A DNA stretch of 64,000 nt from positions 1,054,001 to 1,118,000 of the forward strand of contig OZ244154.1 of the NCBI GenBank assembly GCA_965216335.1, in the 5' to 3' direction. The stretch comes from JAHEJE01 sp965216335 (lineage in GTDB: Bacteria; Pseudomonadota; Alphaproteobacteria; Rhizobiales; Aestuariivirgaceae). The position numbers and the translations under genes are program-made. Positions 17,885-26,890 of this stretch are shown in pieces (the stretch's first letter is position 1; the number at the start of each line of letters is the position of its first letter). The notes under the pieces were generated by a model. That model was not told the origin of the DNA, searched no databases, and saw only the letters and a list, made by a program, of their open reading frames with translations.

Positions 17885-19468
17885 ATGGAAAAGGTGCAGG
17901 GTTCGAACATGGAACCCGCCACCGACCAACCCCGCCGCAAATCCTCCCGCCGCCGCGCCGCGGGCCCAAGGGGCAATGGCGCCGCCTCCCCCATCCGGCA
18001 ACTGCCCTTCAAACAGCCCAGGCGGCCATTCAGGCCGAGCGACCTGATCAGCGCCGATGAGCTTGAGGTGCTGCACCTGGCCTCGCTCGGTATCCTCGAA
18101 GACATCGGCCTCGAAATCGTCAACGACGAGGCCTGCGCGATCCTCAAAAAGGCCGGCGCCATCGTCGACGGTTACATGGTGCGCATCGGCCGCGAACTGG
18201 TCGATGAAGCGCTGAAGACCGTCCCGCACCGGTTTACCTTCCATGCCCGCAACCCGGCGCACTCGGTCGAGATCGGCGGCGATCATGTGACCTTCGCCCC
18301 CGTCGGCGGGCCGCCCAATTGCTCCGACCACGACAATGGCCGCCGCCCGGGCACACTGGAGGATGCGGAAAACTTCATCCGCCTGTCGCAGTACTTCAGT
18401 GCCATCCACATGGCCGGCGGCATCTCGGTCGATGCGCTCGACGTGCACGCCTCCGTCCGCCACCTCCACATTGCCCGTGCCAAGGCCAAGCTGACCGACA
18501 AGGTGGTGTTCGCCTCATCGACCGGCCGAGAACGGCTGATGGACGGGGTCGAGTGCGCCCGGATTGCCCGCGGCATCTCCTGGGATGAGATGGAGCGCCA
18601 GCCGAGCTGTATCACCAACGTCAACACCAACTCGCCGCTCAAGATCGACGAGCCGATGGCCATGGGGATCATCGAGATGGCGCGCATGAACCAGATCTGC
18701 TGCGTCACGCCGTTCACCCTGGCCGGCGCCATGGCCCCGGTGACGGTCGCCGGCGCGCTGGTGCAGCAGAACGCCGAGGCGCTGGCGGGCATGACCCTGG
18801 GCCAGATCGTGCGGCCCGGCGCACCGTTCATCTATGGCGGCTTTACCTCCAACGTCGACATGAAGTCGGGCGCGCCGGCCTTCGGCACGCCGGAATACAT
18901 GAAGGCGACGATCATCGCCGGCCAGCTCACCCGGCGCTATGGCGTGCCCTACCGCACCTCGTCAACGAATGCCGCCAACACCGTCGATGCCCAGGCGGCC
19001 TACGAAAGCGTGTTTTCGCTGTGGGCGGCGATCATGGGCGGCGGCAACCTGATCTTCCACGCCGCCGGCTGGATGGAAGGCGGTCTGGTGGCGGGTTTCG
19101 AGAAGTTCGCCCTCGACATCGACCTGATTCAAATGGTCAGCGAATTCCTCGAACCGCTTGAAATGTCGGAGGATGCATTGGGCTTCGAGGCCATCCGCGA
19201 AGTCGGCCCCGGCGGCCACTTCTTCGGCTGCGCCCACACGCTCGCGCGCTACCAAACCGCCTTCTACGCCCCGATCATCTCCGACTGGCGCAACTTCGAA
19301 CAATGGCAGGCCGCAGGTTCGCCAACGGCGATGGACAAGGCGTACGACACCTGGAAGGCGGCCCTGGCCGACTACCGGCCGCCGCCGATGGACGAGGCGG
19401 TCGAGGCGGAACTGGACGCATTCATCGACCGGAGGATAGTCGAAGGCGGCCAGCCGACCGATTTCTGA
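17885..19468 (+). CDS. MttB-family (trimethylamine methyltransferase-like) protein, non-pyrrolysine
   Basis: 527 residues; a second ATG at 17909 is an alternative start. The first ~45 residues are basic and low-complexity. The rest is the TIM-barrel MttB fold (DELEVLHLASLGILEDIGL, then GGPPNCSDHDNGRRPG, and INTNSPL-like VNTNSPLKID). There is no in-frame TAG, so it is not a pyrrolysine enzyme but belongs with the glycine betaine methyltransferase-like members. Such proteins move a methyl group from a quaternary or tertiary amine to a corrinoid protein. No corrinoid protein gene is adjacent. A divergent LysR regulator probably controls it. Confidence 0.88.
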   Translation: MEKVQGSNMEPATDQPRRKSSRRRAAGPRGNGAASPIRQLPFKQPRRPFRPSDLISADELEVLHLASLGILEDIGLEIVNDEACAILKKAGAIVDGYMVRIGRELVDEALKTVPHRFTFHARNPAHSVEIGGDHVTFAPVGGPPNCSDHDNGRRPGTLEDAENFIRLSQYFSAIHMAGGISVDALDVHASVRHLHIARAKAKLTDKVVFASSTGRERLMDGVECARIARGISWDEMERQPSCITNVNTNSPLKIDEPMAMGIIEMARMNQICCVTPFTLAGAMAPVTVAGALVQQNAEALAGMTLGQIVRPGAPFIYGGFTSNVDMKSGAPAFGTPEYMKATIIAGQLTRRYGVPYRTSSTNAANTVDAQAAYESVFSLWAAIMGGGNLIFHAAGWMEGGLVAGFEKFALDIDLIQMVSEFLEPLEMSEDALGFEAIREVGPGGHFFGCAHTLARYQTAFYAPIISDWRNFEQWQAAGSPTAMDKAYDTWKAALADYRPPPMDEAVEAELDAFIDRRIVEGGQPTDF

Positions 19469-19740
19469 GGATGGATACCTGCGGTATTGGCGTTCGCTTT
19501 TCAGACCGTTGTACCGCGCTGGTATGGCAACGATCTTCCGCCACCGCATGAGTCAACCTCAGCGCCCGTGCGTATGGCATGCCCGCGATGCATTCAGCAG
19601 GCAGTGGATCATGATCCGACATCGCCGGTGGTTCATATTGAACTGTGCAATGTGGGGCGTTTTGACCGGGTATGAACATTCTGCCCGATGTCAGGTGTTG
19701 ATGGCTGAACAGGAAGCCGGCCCATAATGCTCACCTCTAA
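19469..19740. other. Intergenic region with a segment shared with 27181-27280
   Basis: No gene is supported here. About 100 bases from 19480 resemble the sequence just upstream of the gene at 27290 (shared GCGGTATTGGCGTTCG, then GTACCGCGC, then CCGTGCG), at roughly three-quarters identity by eye. The remainder, up to the palindromic element at 19741, shows nothing recognisable. Confidence 0.45.
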
Positions 19741-20001
19741 TACCAGCGGCCCTCAGAAAACGCCCATTTGATGGAGCCAAATTCGTTCATATGGCAGGCG
19801 CGGCGCGCAGCGCGATGCGGTGCATCGGGCAAGCGGCGCAACGCACCAGATGGGCGAATTTGGCCCACCGAAGGCCGGATTTTCGCTCTTGCTGGACGTC
19901 GTTATGCTCGGCTTGTGGTCAACCAGACCGCGGCACCGAGCATGCCTAGCCAGCAAAAGCGAAAATGCGGTCAAATGGGTGTTTTCTGAGGGCCGCTGGT
20001 A
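19741..20001. repeat. Palindromic mobile element, TACCAGCGGCC-type arms
   Basis: 261 bp including a TA at each end. Arms of about 31 bp begin TACCAGCGGCCCTCAGAAAA and are near-perfect inverted repeats. The internal core (GATGGAGCCAAATTCG, GGGCGAATTTGGCCCACCGA) is the same as in the elements at 22130, 26891 and 46669, although the arms differ completely. It is non-autonomous: the open frames in it are by-products of the symmetric, stop-poor sequence. Confidence 0.85.
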
Positions 20002-20100
20002 TAAGAAGCACCAATGGGAGACCGGGATCATAGTCATTTCCATGTCAGAAGAGATGTTGAAAGGGCAGAACATTACTCTACGTCATGTTTTCGATGGGAC

Positions 20101-20114
20101 TTGACCGATATCAA
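20101..20114. promoter_or_regulatory. FNR/NnrR-type box upstream of nirS
   Basis: TTGACCGATATCAA fits the CRP/FNR-family consensus TTGAY-N4-RTCAA, used by FNR, NNR/NnrR and Dnr-type regulators to turn on denitrification genes under low oxygen and nitric oxide. It is centred about 145 bases upstream of the nirS start, with no gene between. Confidence 0.75.
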
Positions 20115-20252
20115 GGATGGTTGCGCGATTCCGTTGCAGCCTTTCTGGTGCGAGATAATAACTGAGTGATCTTGCCTCCTTGGCAGTCGGTGGGGGCTAG
20201 GGCGATCAGGCAAGAGCCATGCAAATAATTCTCCGCCGCCAGGGAGGATATC

Positions 20253-22019
20253 ATGGACTACGCTTTGCCTTCATCAGTCAGTTGTTTGACAATCGGCAAG
20301 TCTGCATTGCGCAGGTTTGCCGCGGCCGCAATCATGGGGTCAATGGCGATGTGGCCGCTGGCCAGTGCATTTGCACAAGGAAAACACGACGAGGATCACT
20401 CCAAAGGACAGCTTCCGTTCGGACCTGCCGAATCGATACCGCTCGATCAACCCGGTGCCGTGCCCGGCGTTCCCATCATGTCGGCCAAGGAGTTTGCCGC
20501 CGCAAAGGAAATTTACTTTGAGCGCTGCGCCGGCTGCCACGGCGTATTGCGCAAAGGCGCAACCGGCAAGCCGCTGACGCCAAAGATCACCCGCGAGCTT
20601 GGCTATGACCATCTTTTGAATTTCATCACCTATGGCTCGCCGGCCGGCATGCCGAGTTGGGGCACATCGGGTGAGCTGAGCGAAGATCAGATCGACCTGA
20701 TGGCCCGGTTTGTCCTGCAGGACATCCCGACGCCGCCGGAATTCGGCATGAAGGACATGAGAGCCACCTGGAAGGTCCATGTCCCCGTTGCAGACCGTCC
20801 GCAAGAGAAGATGAACGATTGGGATCTCGACAACCTGTTCTCGGTAACGCTGCGCGATAGCGGCGAGATCGCGTTGCTCGACGGAAAGACCTACGAGATC
20901 AAATCGATCATCAAGACCGGCTATGCCGTGCACATTTCCAGGATGTCGGCTTCTGGCCGCTATTTGTTCACCACCGGCCGCGATGCAAAAATCAATCTTA
21001 TCGATCTTTGGATGGACCCGCCGGCAACGGTTGCCGAAATCGACACCGGCATTGAAGCCCGCTCCGTCGAGACCTCGAAGTTCAAGGGCTGGGAGGACAG
21101 GTTTGCCATTTCCGGGACCTATTGGCCGCCGCAGTTCGTCATCATGGATGGCGCAACACTCGAACCTCTGAAGATCGTTGGAACGCGCGGCATGGTCGTC
21201 GGCACCCAGGAGTATCACCCCGAGCCTCGGGTCGCAGCCATCGTTTCTTCCCATTACCGGCCTGAATTTGTCGTCAATGTAAAGGAAACCGGCAAGGTTC
21301 TCATGGTCGACTACACGGACCTGAAAAACCTCAAGGTCACCGAGATCGAGGCTGCGCAGTTCCTGCATGACGGCGGCTTCGATGCATCGGGGCGATACTT
21401 CCTCGTTGCGGCGAATGCGTCCAACAAGGTGGCTGTGGTCGACACCAAGGACAACAAACTTGTCCGGCTGATCGAGACCGGGCCGACACCGCATCCCGGG
21501 CGGGGTGCAAATTTCATCGACAAGGAGTTCGGCCCGGTTTGGGCGACCAGCCATTTGGGTGATGAAACCGTTGCAGTGATCGGGACCGATCCTGAAAAGC
21601 ACCCGCAGCACGCCTGGAAAGTGGTTCGAAGCCTAGAGGGCCAGGGCGGTGGTTCGTTGTTCATCAAGACGCACCCGAACTCGACCCATCTCTACGTCGA
21701 CACCCCGCTCAATCCTGACGAAGAAACGTCTCAATCCGTGGCGGTCTTCGACATCGCGGCGCTGGACAAGGAATACAAGGTGCTGCCGATCGGCGAATGG
21801 TCCGGCATAGAACAAGGTGTGCGCCGCGTCGTCCAGGGCGAGTTCAATAAGGATGGGACCGAGGTCTGGTTCTCTGTTTGGAATGCAAAGGATCAACCTT
21901 CAGCTTTGGTCGTTGTCGATGACAAGACGCTTGAACTAAAAACGGTGATCAAAGACAGTCGCCTTATTACGCCAACCGGAAAGTTCAATGTCTACAACAC
22001 ACAGCACGACGTGTACTGA
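20253..22019 (+). CDS. nirS: Cytochrome cd1 nitrite reductase
   Basis: 588 residues. A signal peptide (to about AFAQG) sends it to the periplasm. The N-terminal cytochrome c domain binds haem c at Cys92-Ala-Gly-Cys95-His96, and the following eight-bladed propeller binds haem d1; the GYAVHISR motif carries the d1-ligand His227, and SSHYRPEF and QFLHDGGFDASGRY hold the distal-site histidines. It reduces nitrite to nitric oxide in denitrification. GGAGG lies five bases before the ATG and an FNR-type box lies upstream. No nirE/C/F/D/L/G/H/J/N genes for haem d1 synthesis are adjacent; mobile elements begin 110 bases after the stop. Confidence 0.95.
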   Translation: MDYALPSSVSCLTIGKSALRRFAAAAIMGSMAMWPLASAFAQGKHDEDHSKGQLPFGPAESIPLDQPGAVPGVPIMSAKEFAAAKEIYFERCAGCHGVLRKGATGKPLTPKITRELGYDHLLNFITYGSPAGMPSWGTSGELSEDQIDLMARFVLQDIPTPPEFGMKDMRATWKVHVPVADRPQEKMNDWDLDNLFSVTLRDSGEIALLDGKTYEIKSIIKTGYAVHISRMSASGRYLFTTGRDAKINLIDLWMDPPATVAEIDTGIEARSVETSKFKGWEDRFAISGTYWPPQFVIMDGATLEPLKIVGTRGMVVGTQEYHPEPRVAAIVSSHYRPEFVVNVKETGKVLMVDYTDLKNLKVTEIEAAQFLHDGGFDASGRYFLVAANASNKVAVVDTKDNKLVRLIETGPTPHPGRGANFIDKEFGPVWATSHLGDETVAVIGTDPEKHPQHAWKVVRSLEGQGGGSLFIKTHPNSTHLYVDTPLNPDEETSQSVAVFDIAALDKEYKVLPIGEWSGIEQGVRRVVQGEFNKDGTEVWFSVWNAKDQPSALVVVDDKTLELKTVIKDSRLITPTGKFNVYNTQHDVY

Positions 22020-22129
22020 CTGAGGCCGAGGATTGTTGCCTAGGGCCTGTGGACATTCGGGGTTACAGTGCTGGCGAGGCAGGTGGCACGCCGCGGTCTG
22101 GCTGACCACAAGTGCCGCCTAACGCTGTC

Positions 22130-22394
22130 TAGAGCACTTTCCGATCATATGGGATCACTTGATGGAGCCAAATTCGTTCATGTGGCAGGCGCGGTGCGCA
22201 GCGCGATGCGGTGCATCGGGCAAGCGCCGCAATGCACCAGATGGGCGAATTTGGCCCACCGAAGGCCGGATTTCCGCGCCCGCTGGACTGCTTTATGCTC
22301 CGCTTGCGGCCAACCAGGCCGCGGCGCGAAGCATGCCTAGCCAGCAGACGCGGAAACCCGGTCAAGTGATTCCATATGATCGGAAAGTGCTCTA
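22130..22394. repeat. Palindromic mobile element, TAGAGCACTTTCC-type arms
   Basis: 265 bp with TA at both ends. Arms of about 33 bp begin TAGAGCACTTTCCGATCATA and match in inverted orientation at the right. The core is shared with the copies at 19741, 26891 and 46669. The right end forms CTAG, at which the IS630-family element has inserted. Confidence 0.88.
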
Positions 22395-22961
22395 GTAGAC
22401 TGAATCAATTAGATTGATGGATAGAGTTTCACAAGCTTTGTTCTTGCATCGTCGTTGGTGAATTGCCAGTTGGCGATTTTGCGTTGGTTGTTGCGCTGGG
22501 TTTGCCATGCGGCGACCCTGTCTTTGAGTTTCTCCTTGCTCTCGACCCGCTCCCCCAGACATTGACGGGCGAGTACGGATAGCTCGGCCTCTGCCATATT
22601 GAGCCAGGAGCCATGTTTCGGGGTGAAGTGCCATTCGAAGCGTTCGGCCAATCGCCTTGCTTCGGCTGGTGGGAAAGTCGCATACAGTGACGCTGGGCTA
22701 TGGGTGTTGAGGTTGTCCTGAACCAGAACAATCTTCTCGGCATCGGCAAAGCACTGATCGCTGAGATCAGCCAGGAAATGAGCGTAGTCTGTTTTTGCGC
22801 GATGGCTCGTGACCTTGATATGACGCAGCCCTTCAAGAGGAGCGAAGGCCATGAACAGGTTTGCTGTTCCAGCCCGTTTGTATTCATAGTCATGGCGTGC
22901 GGTGCGCCCGGGCGCCATGGGGATTGGTAGGCGGGTTGCACCGACAAGCTGTTTGGCTGCT

Positions 22962-24283
22962 GATAACGTAGAGAGTCTTTCGCACATTTGCCTGATGCGG
23001 TGGTTCCTTTCACACTGAGTGAGAGGAGCGAGACGATGAGTGATGATACGGAGACCAAGGCGATGGGTCAGGTGATCCAGATCGACGAGGCGCGGATACG
23101 CGATCACCTTGGCGAGATGGTGCGCGGCACGGTTGAAGAAGCCTTGAATGCGATGCTGGATGCCGAGGCCGACCGGTTGTGCGGGGCTGGCCGGTATGAG
23201 CGCAGTGAGGCTCGGACCGACACACGCGCTGGCAGCTACGACCGGTCGCTTCACACCAAGGCCGGCGCGGTCAAGCTGAAGGTGCCGAAGCTGCGGCGAC
23301 AAACATTCGAGACGGCGATCATAGAACGCTACCAGCGCCGCGAGAGCAGCGTCGAGGAAGCTTTGATCGAGATGTATCTGGCGGGTGTTTCGGTGCGCCG
23401 GGTCGAAGACATCACCGAGGCGCTGTGGGGCACGCGGGTGAGCCCGTCGACGGTGTCGAACCTCAACAAGAAGATCTATGCCAAGATCGAGGAATGGCGC
23501 CACAAGCCGATTGAGGGCTCACATCCGTATGTCTTTCTCGATGGTATCGTGATGAAGCGCTCATGGGCCGGTGAGGTGCGCAACGTCTCGCTGCTGGTGG
23601 CGATTGGCGTGACCTCGGATGGCTATCGCGAGGTTCTGGGCATCTGCGAGGGGGCCAAGGAGGACAAGTCCGGATGGTCGTCGTTCCTGCGCCATCTGGT
23701 GGACCGGGGCCTGAATGGTGTGGAGCTGGTGGTATCAGACGCCTGTCGTGGCCTGGTGGAGAGCGTTGCCGACTATCTGCCCGAGACCCGGTGGCAGCGC
23801 TGCATGGTGCATTTCTATCGCAATGTCTTCAGTCATGTGCCGGCAGGCAAGATGCGCCAGGTGAGCCACATGCTGAAGGCCATCCATGCCCAGGAGAACC
23901 GGCAGGCGGCCACCGACAAGGCCGAAGCGGTCGCGGCCGAGCTGCGCCGCCAGCGCATGGGCAAGGCGGCAGAGCTGGTTGAGGACAAGATTGGCGAGAC
24001 GCTGACCTTCTATGCGTTCCCGGACAGTCACTGGATCAAGTTGCGCACCAACAATCCGCTGGAGCGGCTGATGCGCGAGATCAGACGGCGAACCAGGGTG
24101 GTCGGGGCTTTCCCGGACGGACAATCCTGTCTCAACCTGGCTGCAGCCAGGTTGAGACACATTGCTGGAACCCAGTGGTCAACGAGGCGCTACATGAACA
24201 TGGACCCGCTGACTGCAATGAAAAACCAACCCCAAGGAACCGCCGTCGCATGACAAAAAGTGCGAAAGACTCTGGACACTACC
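22962..24283 (+). mobile_element. IS256-family insertion sequence
   Basis: 1322 bp, bounded by imperfect 24-bp inverted repeats (GATAACGTAGAGAGTCTTTC on the left; GGTAGTGTCCAGAGTCTTTC on the complementary right) and by an 8-bp direct duplication TGGCTGCT (22954-22961 and 24284-24291). The boundaries were set by comparing the split IS630 copy with the intact one. Confidence 0.92.
23036..24253 (+). CDS. IS256-family transposase
   Basis: 405 residues starting MSDDTETKAMGQVIQ. The mutator-type DDE core is intact: the first Asp in FLDGIVMKRSW, the second in VVSDACRGLVE, and the Glu in NNPLERLMREIRRRTR. The family signature region GAFPDGQSCLNLAAARLRHI follows. The frame is complete and the element looks recent, as its target duplication is perfect. 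The ATG has GAGAGGAGCG upstream. Confidence 0.93.
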   Translation: MSDDTETKAMGQVIQIDEARIRDHLGEMVRGTVEEALNAMLDAEADRLCGAGRYERSEARTDTRAGSYDRSLHTKAGAVKLKVPKLRRQTFETAIIERYQRRESSVEEALIEMYLAGVSVRRVEDITEALWGTRVSPSTVSNLNKKIYAKIEEWRHKPIEGSHPYVFLDGIVMKRSWAGEVRNVSLLVAIGVTSDGYREVLGICEGAKEDKSGWSSFLRHLVDRGLNGVELVVSDACRGLVESVADYLPETRWQRCMVHFYRNVFSHVPAGKMRQVSHMLKAIHAQENRQAATDKAEAVAAELRRQRMGKAAELVEDKIGETLTFYAFPDSHWIKLRTNNPLERLMREIRRRTRVVGAFPDGQSCLNLAAARLRHIAGTQWSTRRYMNMDPLTAMKNQPQGTAVA

Positions 24284-24962
24284 TGGCTGCTTCATCAAGG
24301 CAAACCAACGGCCTGTTTGGATCGTGGGCACGCGTATAGACCGACAAAACGTCTTCCATGGCCGCAACAAAGGCTGCATTCTGTTTGGGAGGGATTACCC
24401 AGTATTGGCTGCGGTGAGGCTTAAGTTCGTTTTTTTAAGCGTGCGCCCAACAGTGTTGAAGTGAACGCTGTCGACAATGTTCAGCTCAACGACCTTCTCG
24501 GCAAGCAAGCGGATTGTCCAGCGCGCATATCCTTCAGGTGGCTCGCTGCAAGCCAGGGCGATCAGCTTGGCTTCAGCCTCCCCATCGAAGATTGGCTTGA
24601 TCGACTGGTGCATGCGCGGGGCACGCGCAAACACTGCCTCAAGGCCATCCATGACGAATGTCGCGCGCGTGCGGGCCACAGTTGAAGGCGACGCCTCCAA
24701 CGCCCGGCAAATCTTCCGATCAGTCCAGCCTTCACCGAATTCGCCTTTATCGGCTTTCAGCAATATCCGCGCCTTCAGATTGCTCTTGGCCTTCAGAGTG
24801 CCCTTGCTGATCTTCGCCAATAGATCATTGCGCTCGTCCAACGTGAGCTCAACAACGTACCTCTTGTTCGCCATGTGCAAACCTCCGCATCCGAATCAGA
24901 CACAGAGAATCAAATCCACACCCGCATCGCAACATATCAATCTAAGTGATGCAAAATACTAG

Positions 24963-26195
24963 TAGACTGAATCAATTAGATTGATGGATAGAGTTTCACA
25001 AGCTTTGTTCTTGCATCGTCGTTGGTGAATTGCCAGTTGGCGATTTTGCGTTGGTTGTTGCGCTGGGTTTGCCATGCGGCGACCCTGTCTTTGAGTTTCT
25101 CCTTGCTCTCGACCCGCTCCCCCAGACATTGACGGGCGAGTACGGATAGCTCGGCCTCTGCCATATTGAGCCAGGAGCCATGTTTCGGGGTGAAGTGCCA
25201 TTCGAAGCGTTCGGCCAATCGCCTTGCTTCGGCTGGTGGGAAAGTCGCATACAGTGACGCTGGGCTATGGGTGTTGAGGTTGTCCTGAACCAGAACAATC
25301 TTCTCGGCATCGGCAAAGCACTGATCGCTGAGATCAGCCAGGAAATGAGCGTAGTCTGTTTTTGCGCGATGGCTCGTGACCTTGATATGACGCAGCCCTT
25401 CAAGAGGAGCGAAGGCCATGAACAGGTTTGCTGTTCCAGCCCGTTTGTATTCATAGTCATGGCGTGCGGTGCGCCCGGGCGCCATGGGGATTGGTAGGCG
25501 GGTTGCACCGACAAGCTGTTTGGCTGCTTCATCAAGGCAAACCAACGGCCTGTTTGGATCGTGGGCACGCGTATAGACCGACAAAACGTCTTCCATGGCC
25601 GCAACAAAGGCTGCATTCTGTTTGGGAGGGATTACCCAGTATTGGCTGCGGTGAGGCTTAAGTTCGTTTTTTTAAGCGTGCGCCCAACAGTGTTGAAGTG
25701 AACGCTGTCGACAATGTTCAGCTCAACGACCTTCTCGGCAAGCAAGCGGATTGTCCAGCGCGCATATCCTTCAGGTGGCTCGCTGCAAGCCAGGGCGATC
25801 AGCTTGGCTTCAGCCTCCCCATCGAAGATTGGCTTGATCGACTGGTGCATGCGCGGGGCACGCGCAAACACTGCCTCAAGGCCATCCATGACGAATGTCG
25901 CGCGCGTGCGGGCCACAGTTGAAGGCGACGCCTCCAACGCCCGGCAAATCTTCCGATCAGTCCAGCCTTCACCGAATTCGCCTTTATCGGCTTTCAGCAA
26001 TATCCGCGCCTTCAGATTGCTCTTGGCCTTCAGAGTGCCCTTGCTGATCTTCGCCAATAGATCATTGCGCTCGTCCAACGTGAGCTCAACAACGTACCTC
26101 TTGTTCGCCATGTGCAAACCTCCGCATCCGAATCAGACACAGAGAATCAAATCCACACCCGCATCACAACATATCAATCTAAGTGATGCAAAATA
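24963..26195 (-). mobile_element. IS630-family element, copy B, intact
   Basis: 1233 bp between CTAG at 24959-24962 and CTAG at 26196-26199. The imperfect terminal inverted repeats (~30 bp) share ATCAATCTAA/TTAGATTGAT. At least one base differs from copy A near the right end (GCATCACAAC against GCATCGCAAC). Confidence 0.9.
24976..26111 (-). CDS. IS630-family transposase, made by -1 frameshift
   Basis: The first frame (26111 to 25632) starts at an ATG behind GGAGG and encodes a helix-turn-helix region (GWTDRKICRALEASPSTVAR). It contains a run of seven A on the minus strand (25673-25667). A shift of -1 there continues as NELKPHRSQYWVIPPKQ, the expected IS630 sequence, into the frame ending at 24976. 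The DDE acids are in CLDEAAKQL, LVQDNLNTHS and WLNMAEAELS. IS630 elements are known to use such A6-A7 slippage. Without the shift a 159-residue protein ends at 25632. Confidence 0.85.
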
Positions 26196-26196
26196 C

Positions 26197-26258
26197 TAGC
26201 GAGCGCAAAAAGCGGCCTTCGGTCGTCAAATGGCTCGGTATTGTCAAAAAAGGCTCTA
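26197..26258. repeat. Short palindromic element (TAGAGCC type)
   Basis: 62 bp, with the right arm (complement TAGAGCCTTTTTTGACAATA) identical in type to the copies at 448 and 30215 and a diverged left arm. Its core GACCGAAGGCC is shared. Its right-hand TA forms the stop codon of the GFA-family gene that follows on the minus strand. Its left end is the CTAG used by IS630 copy B. Confidence 0.75.
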
Positions 26259-26636
26259 GCAACCGTCGGTTGTTTGCCAATGATGGCGGTGTTCAGTGAA
26301 GACACTTTGGTTGGGAGCTGGAAAGGATGGATCACCAAATGCTCCCACTGCGACGGCAACGAGCTTGGGCATGCGGGAAGGTTTCCAATAAACGCTGCTT
26401 CCGCAGTCTGGGCAAAAGTAAAAAGCCACTGGGTGCCCGCTGTCTGCAGATCGTCTGAATTCTGTCGAGTTGCCGGAAATTTCAACGTTCTCTGCACCAA
26501 AGAACGCTGCAATTCCGTAGGTGCTGCCGGTCCGTCTTTGGCATTCAATACAGTGGCACAATGAAACGAACTCAGGTTCCCCTTCGCATAAGGCGGTGAG
26601 CTGACCACACGAGCATTTCGCCGATCTCGATACCAT
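26256..26636 (-). CDS. GFA-family (glutathione-dependent formaldehyde-activating-like) protein
   Basis: 126 residues from the ATG at 26636; the open frame extends 18 residues further up. Zinc-binding cysteines follow the family pattern: CSCGQL, then CHCIECQRRTG, then FCPDCGSSVYW. The fold is that of Gfa/CENP-V proteins, which bind glutathione or related thiols; most family members have no proven enzyme activity. The stop TAG is supplied by the adjacent palindromic element, so the last few residues (HWQTTDGC) may be acquired or shortened. The gene lies alone between repeats. Confidence 0.8.
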   Translation of the reverse strand: MVSRSAKCSCGQLTALCEGEPEFVSLCHCIECQRRTGSTYGIAAFFGAENVEISGNSTEFRRSADSGHPVAFYFCPDCGSSVYWKPSRMPKLVAVAVGAFGDPSFPAPNQSVFTEHRHHWQTTDGC

Positions 26637-26890
26637 CAATTGATGATAACAAATCCGAGCTGCAAGAAGTATCAAAGAATCACGCCGCAAGTCCGAAACG
26701 GATAATCGTCAACCAAAGGGACGCTGCCCGCAGTTGAGGGGATCACTATCGTCAATTGGGGACATCACGTGCATCAGGCAGGGACACCAGGGCGCTACCG
26801 GATCTGCGGACCTGATGAACGGCCGCGCCGGGCAACACGTCACTTGTGGCCGCTGGCATTAGCAGTGGACAGGGCTTGTCGGCCCGGCTT

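Larger units (their letters stand above)
22409..24874 (-). pseudogene. IS630-family transposase, interrupted
   Basis: The N-terminal helix-turn-helix part (24395-24874) and the C-terminal DDE part (22409-22953) are separated by the IS256-family insertion at 22962-24283. The C-terminal part has the Asp-Asn pair in LVQDNLNTHS and the last acid in WLNMAEAELS. The junction falls just after the first catalytic Asp region (CLDEAAKQL in the intact copy). The 7-base A run for frameshifting (24430-24436 as T on the plus strand) is kept. It cannot make full-length transposase. Confidence 0.85.
22396..24958 (-). mobile_element. IS630-family element, copy A, disrupted by an IS256-family element
   Basis: Nearly base-identical to the intact copy at 24963-26195. 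Without the inserted 1322-bp element and its 8-bp target duplication it would also be 1233 bp. Its ends read TAGACTGAATCAATTAGATT on the left and the complement of ATCAATCTAAGTGATGCAAA on the right, flanked by CTAG. It lies in tandem with copy B, sharing the CTAG at 24959-24962. Confidence 0.88.

Noticed and set aside
22129..22395. Small proteins inside the palindromic elements (also in the copies at 19741, 26891 and 46669)
   Set aside because: Open frames run on both strands of a palindromic, stop-poor element and recur with each copy. They follow the repeat, not codon conservation, and have no ribosome binding site.
24179..24379. A separate minus-strand ORF at the right junction of the IS256-family element
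   Set aside because: It is part of the IS630 transposase frame read across the insertion junction, not an independent gene.
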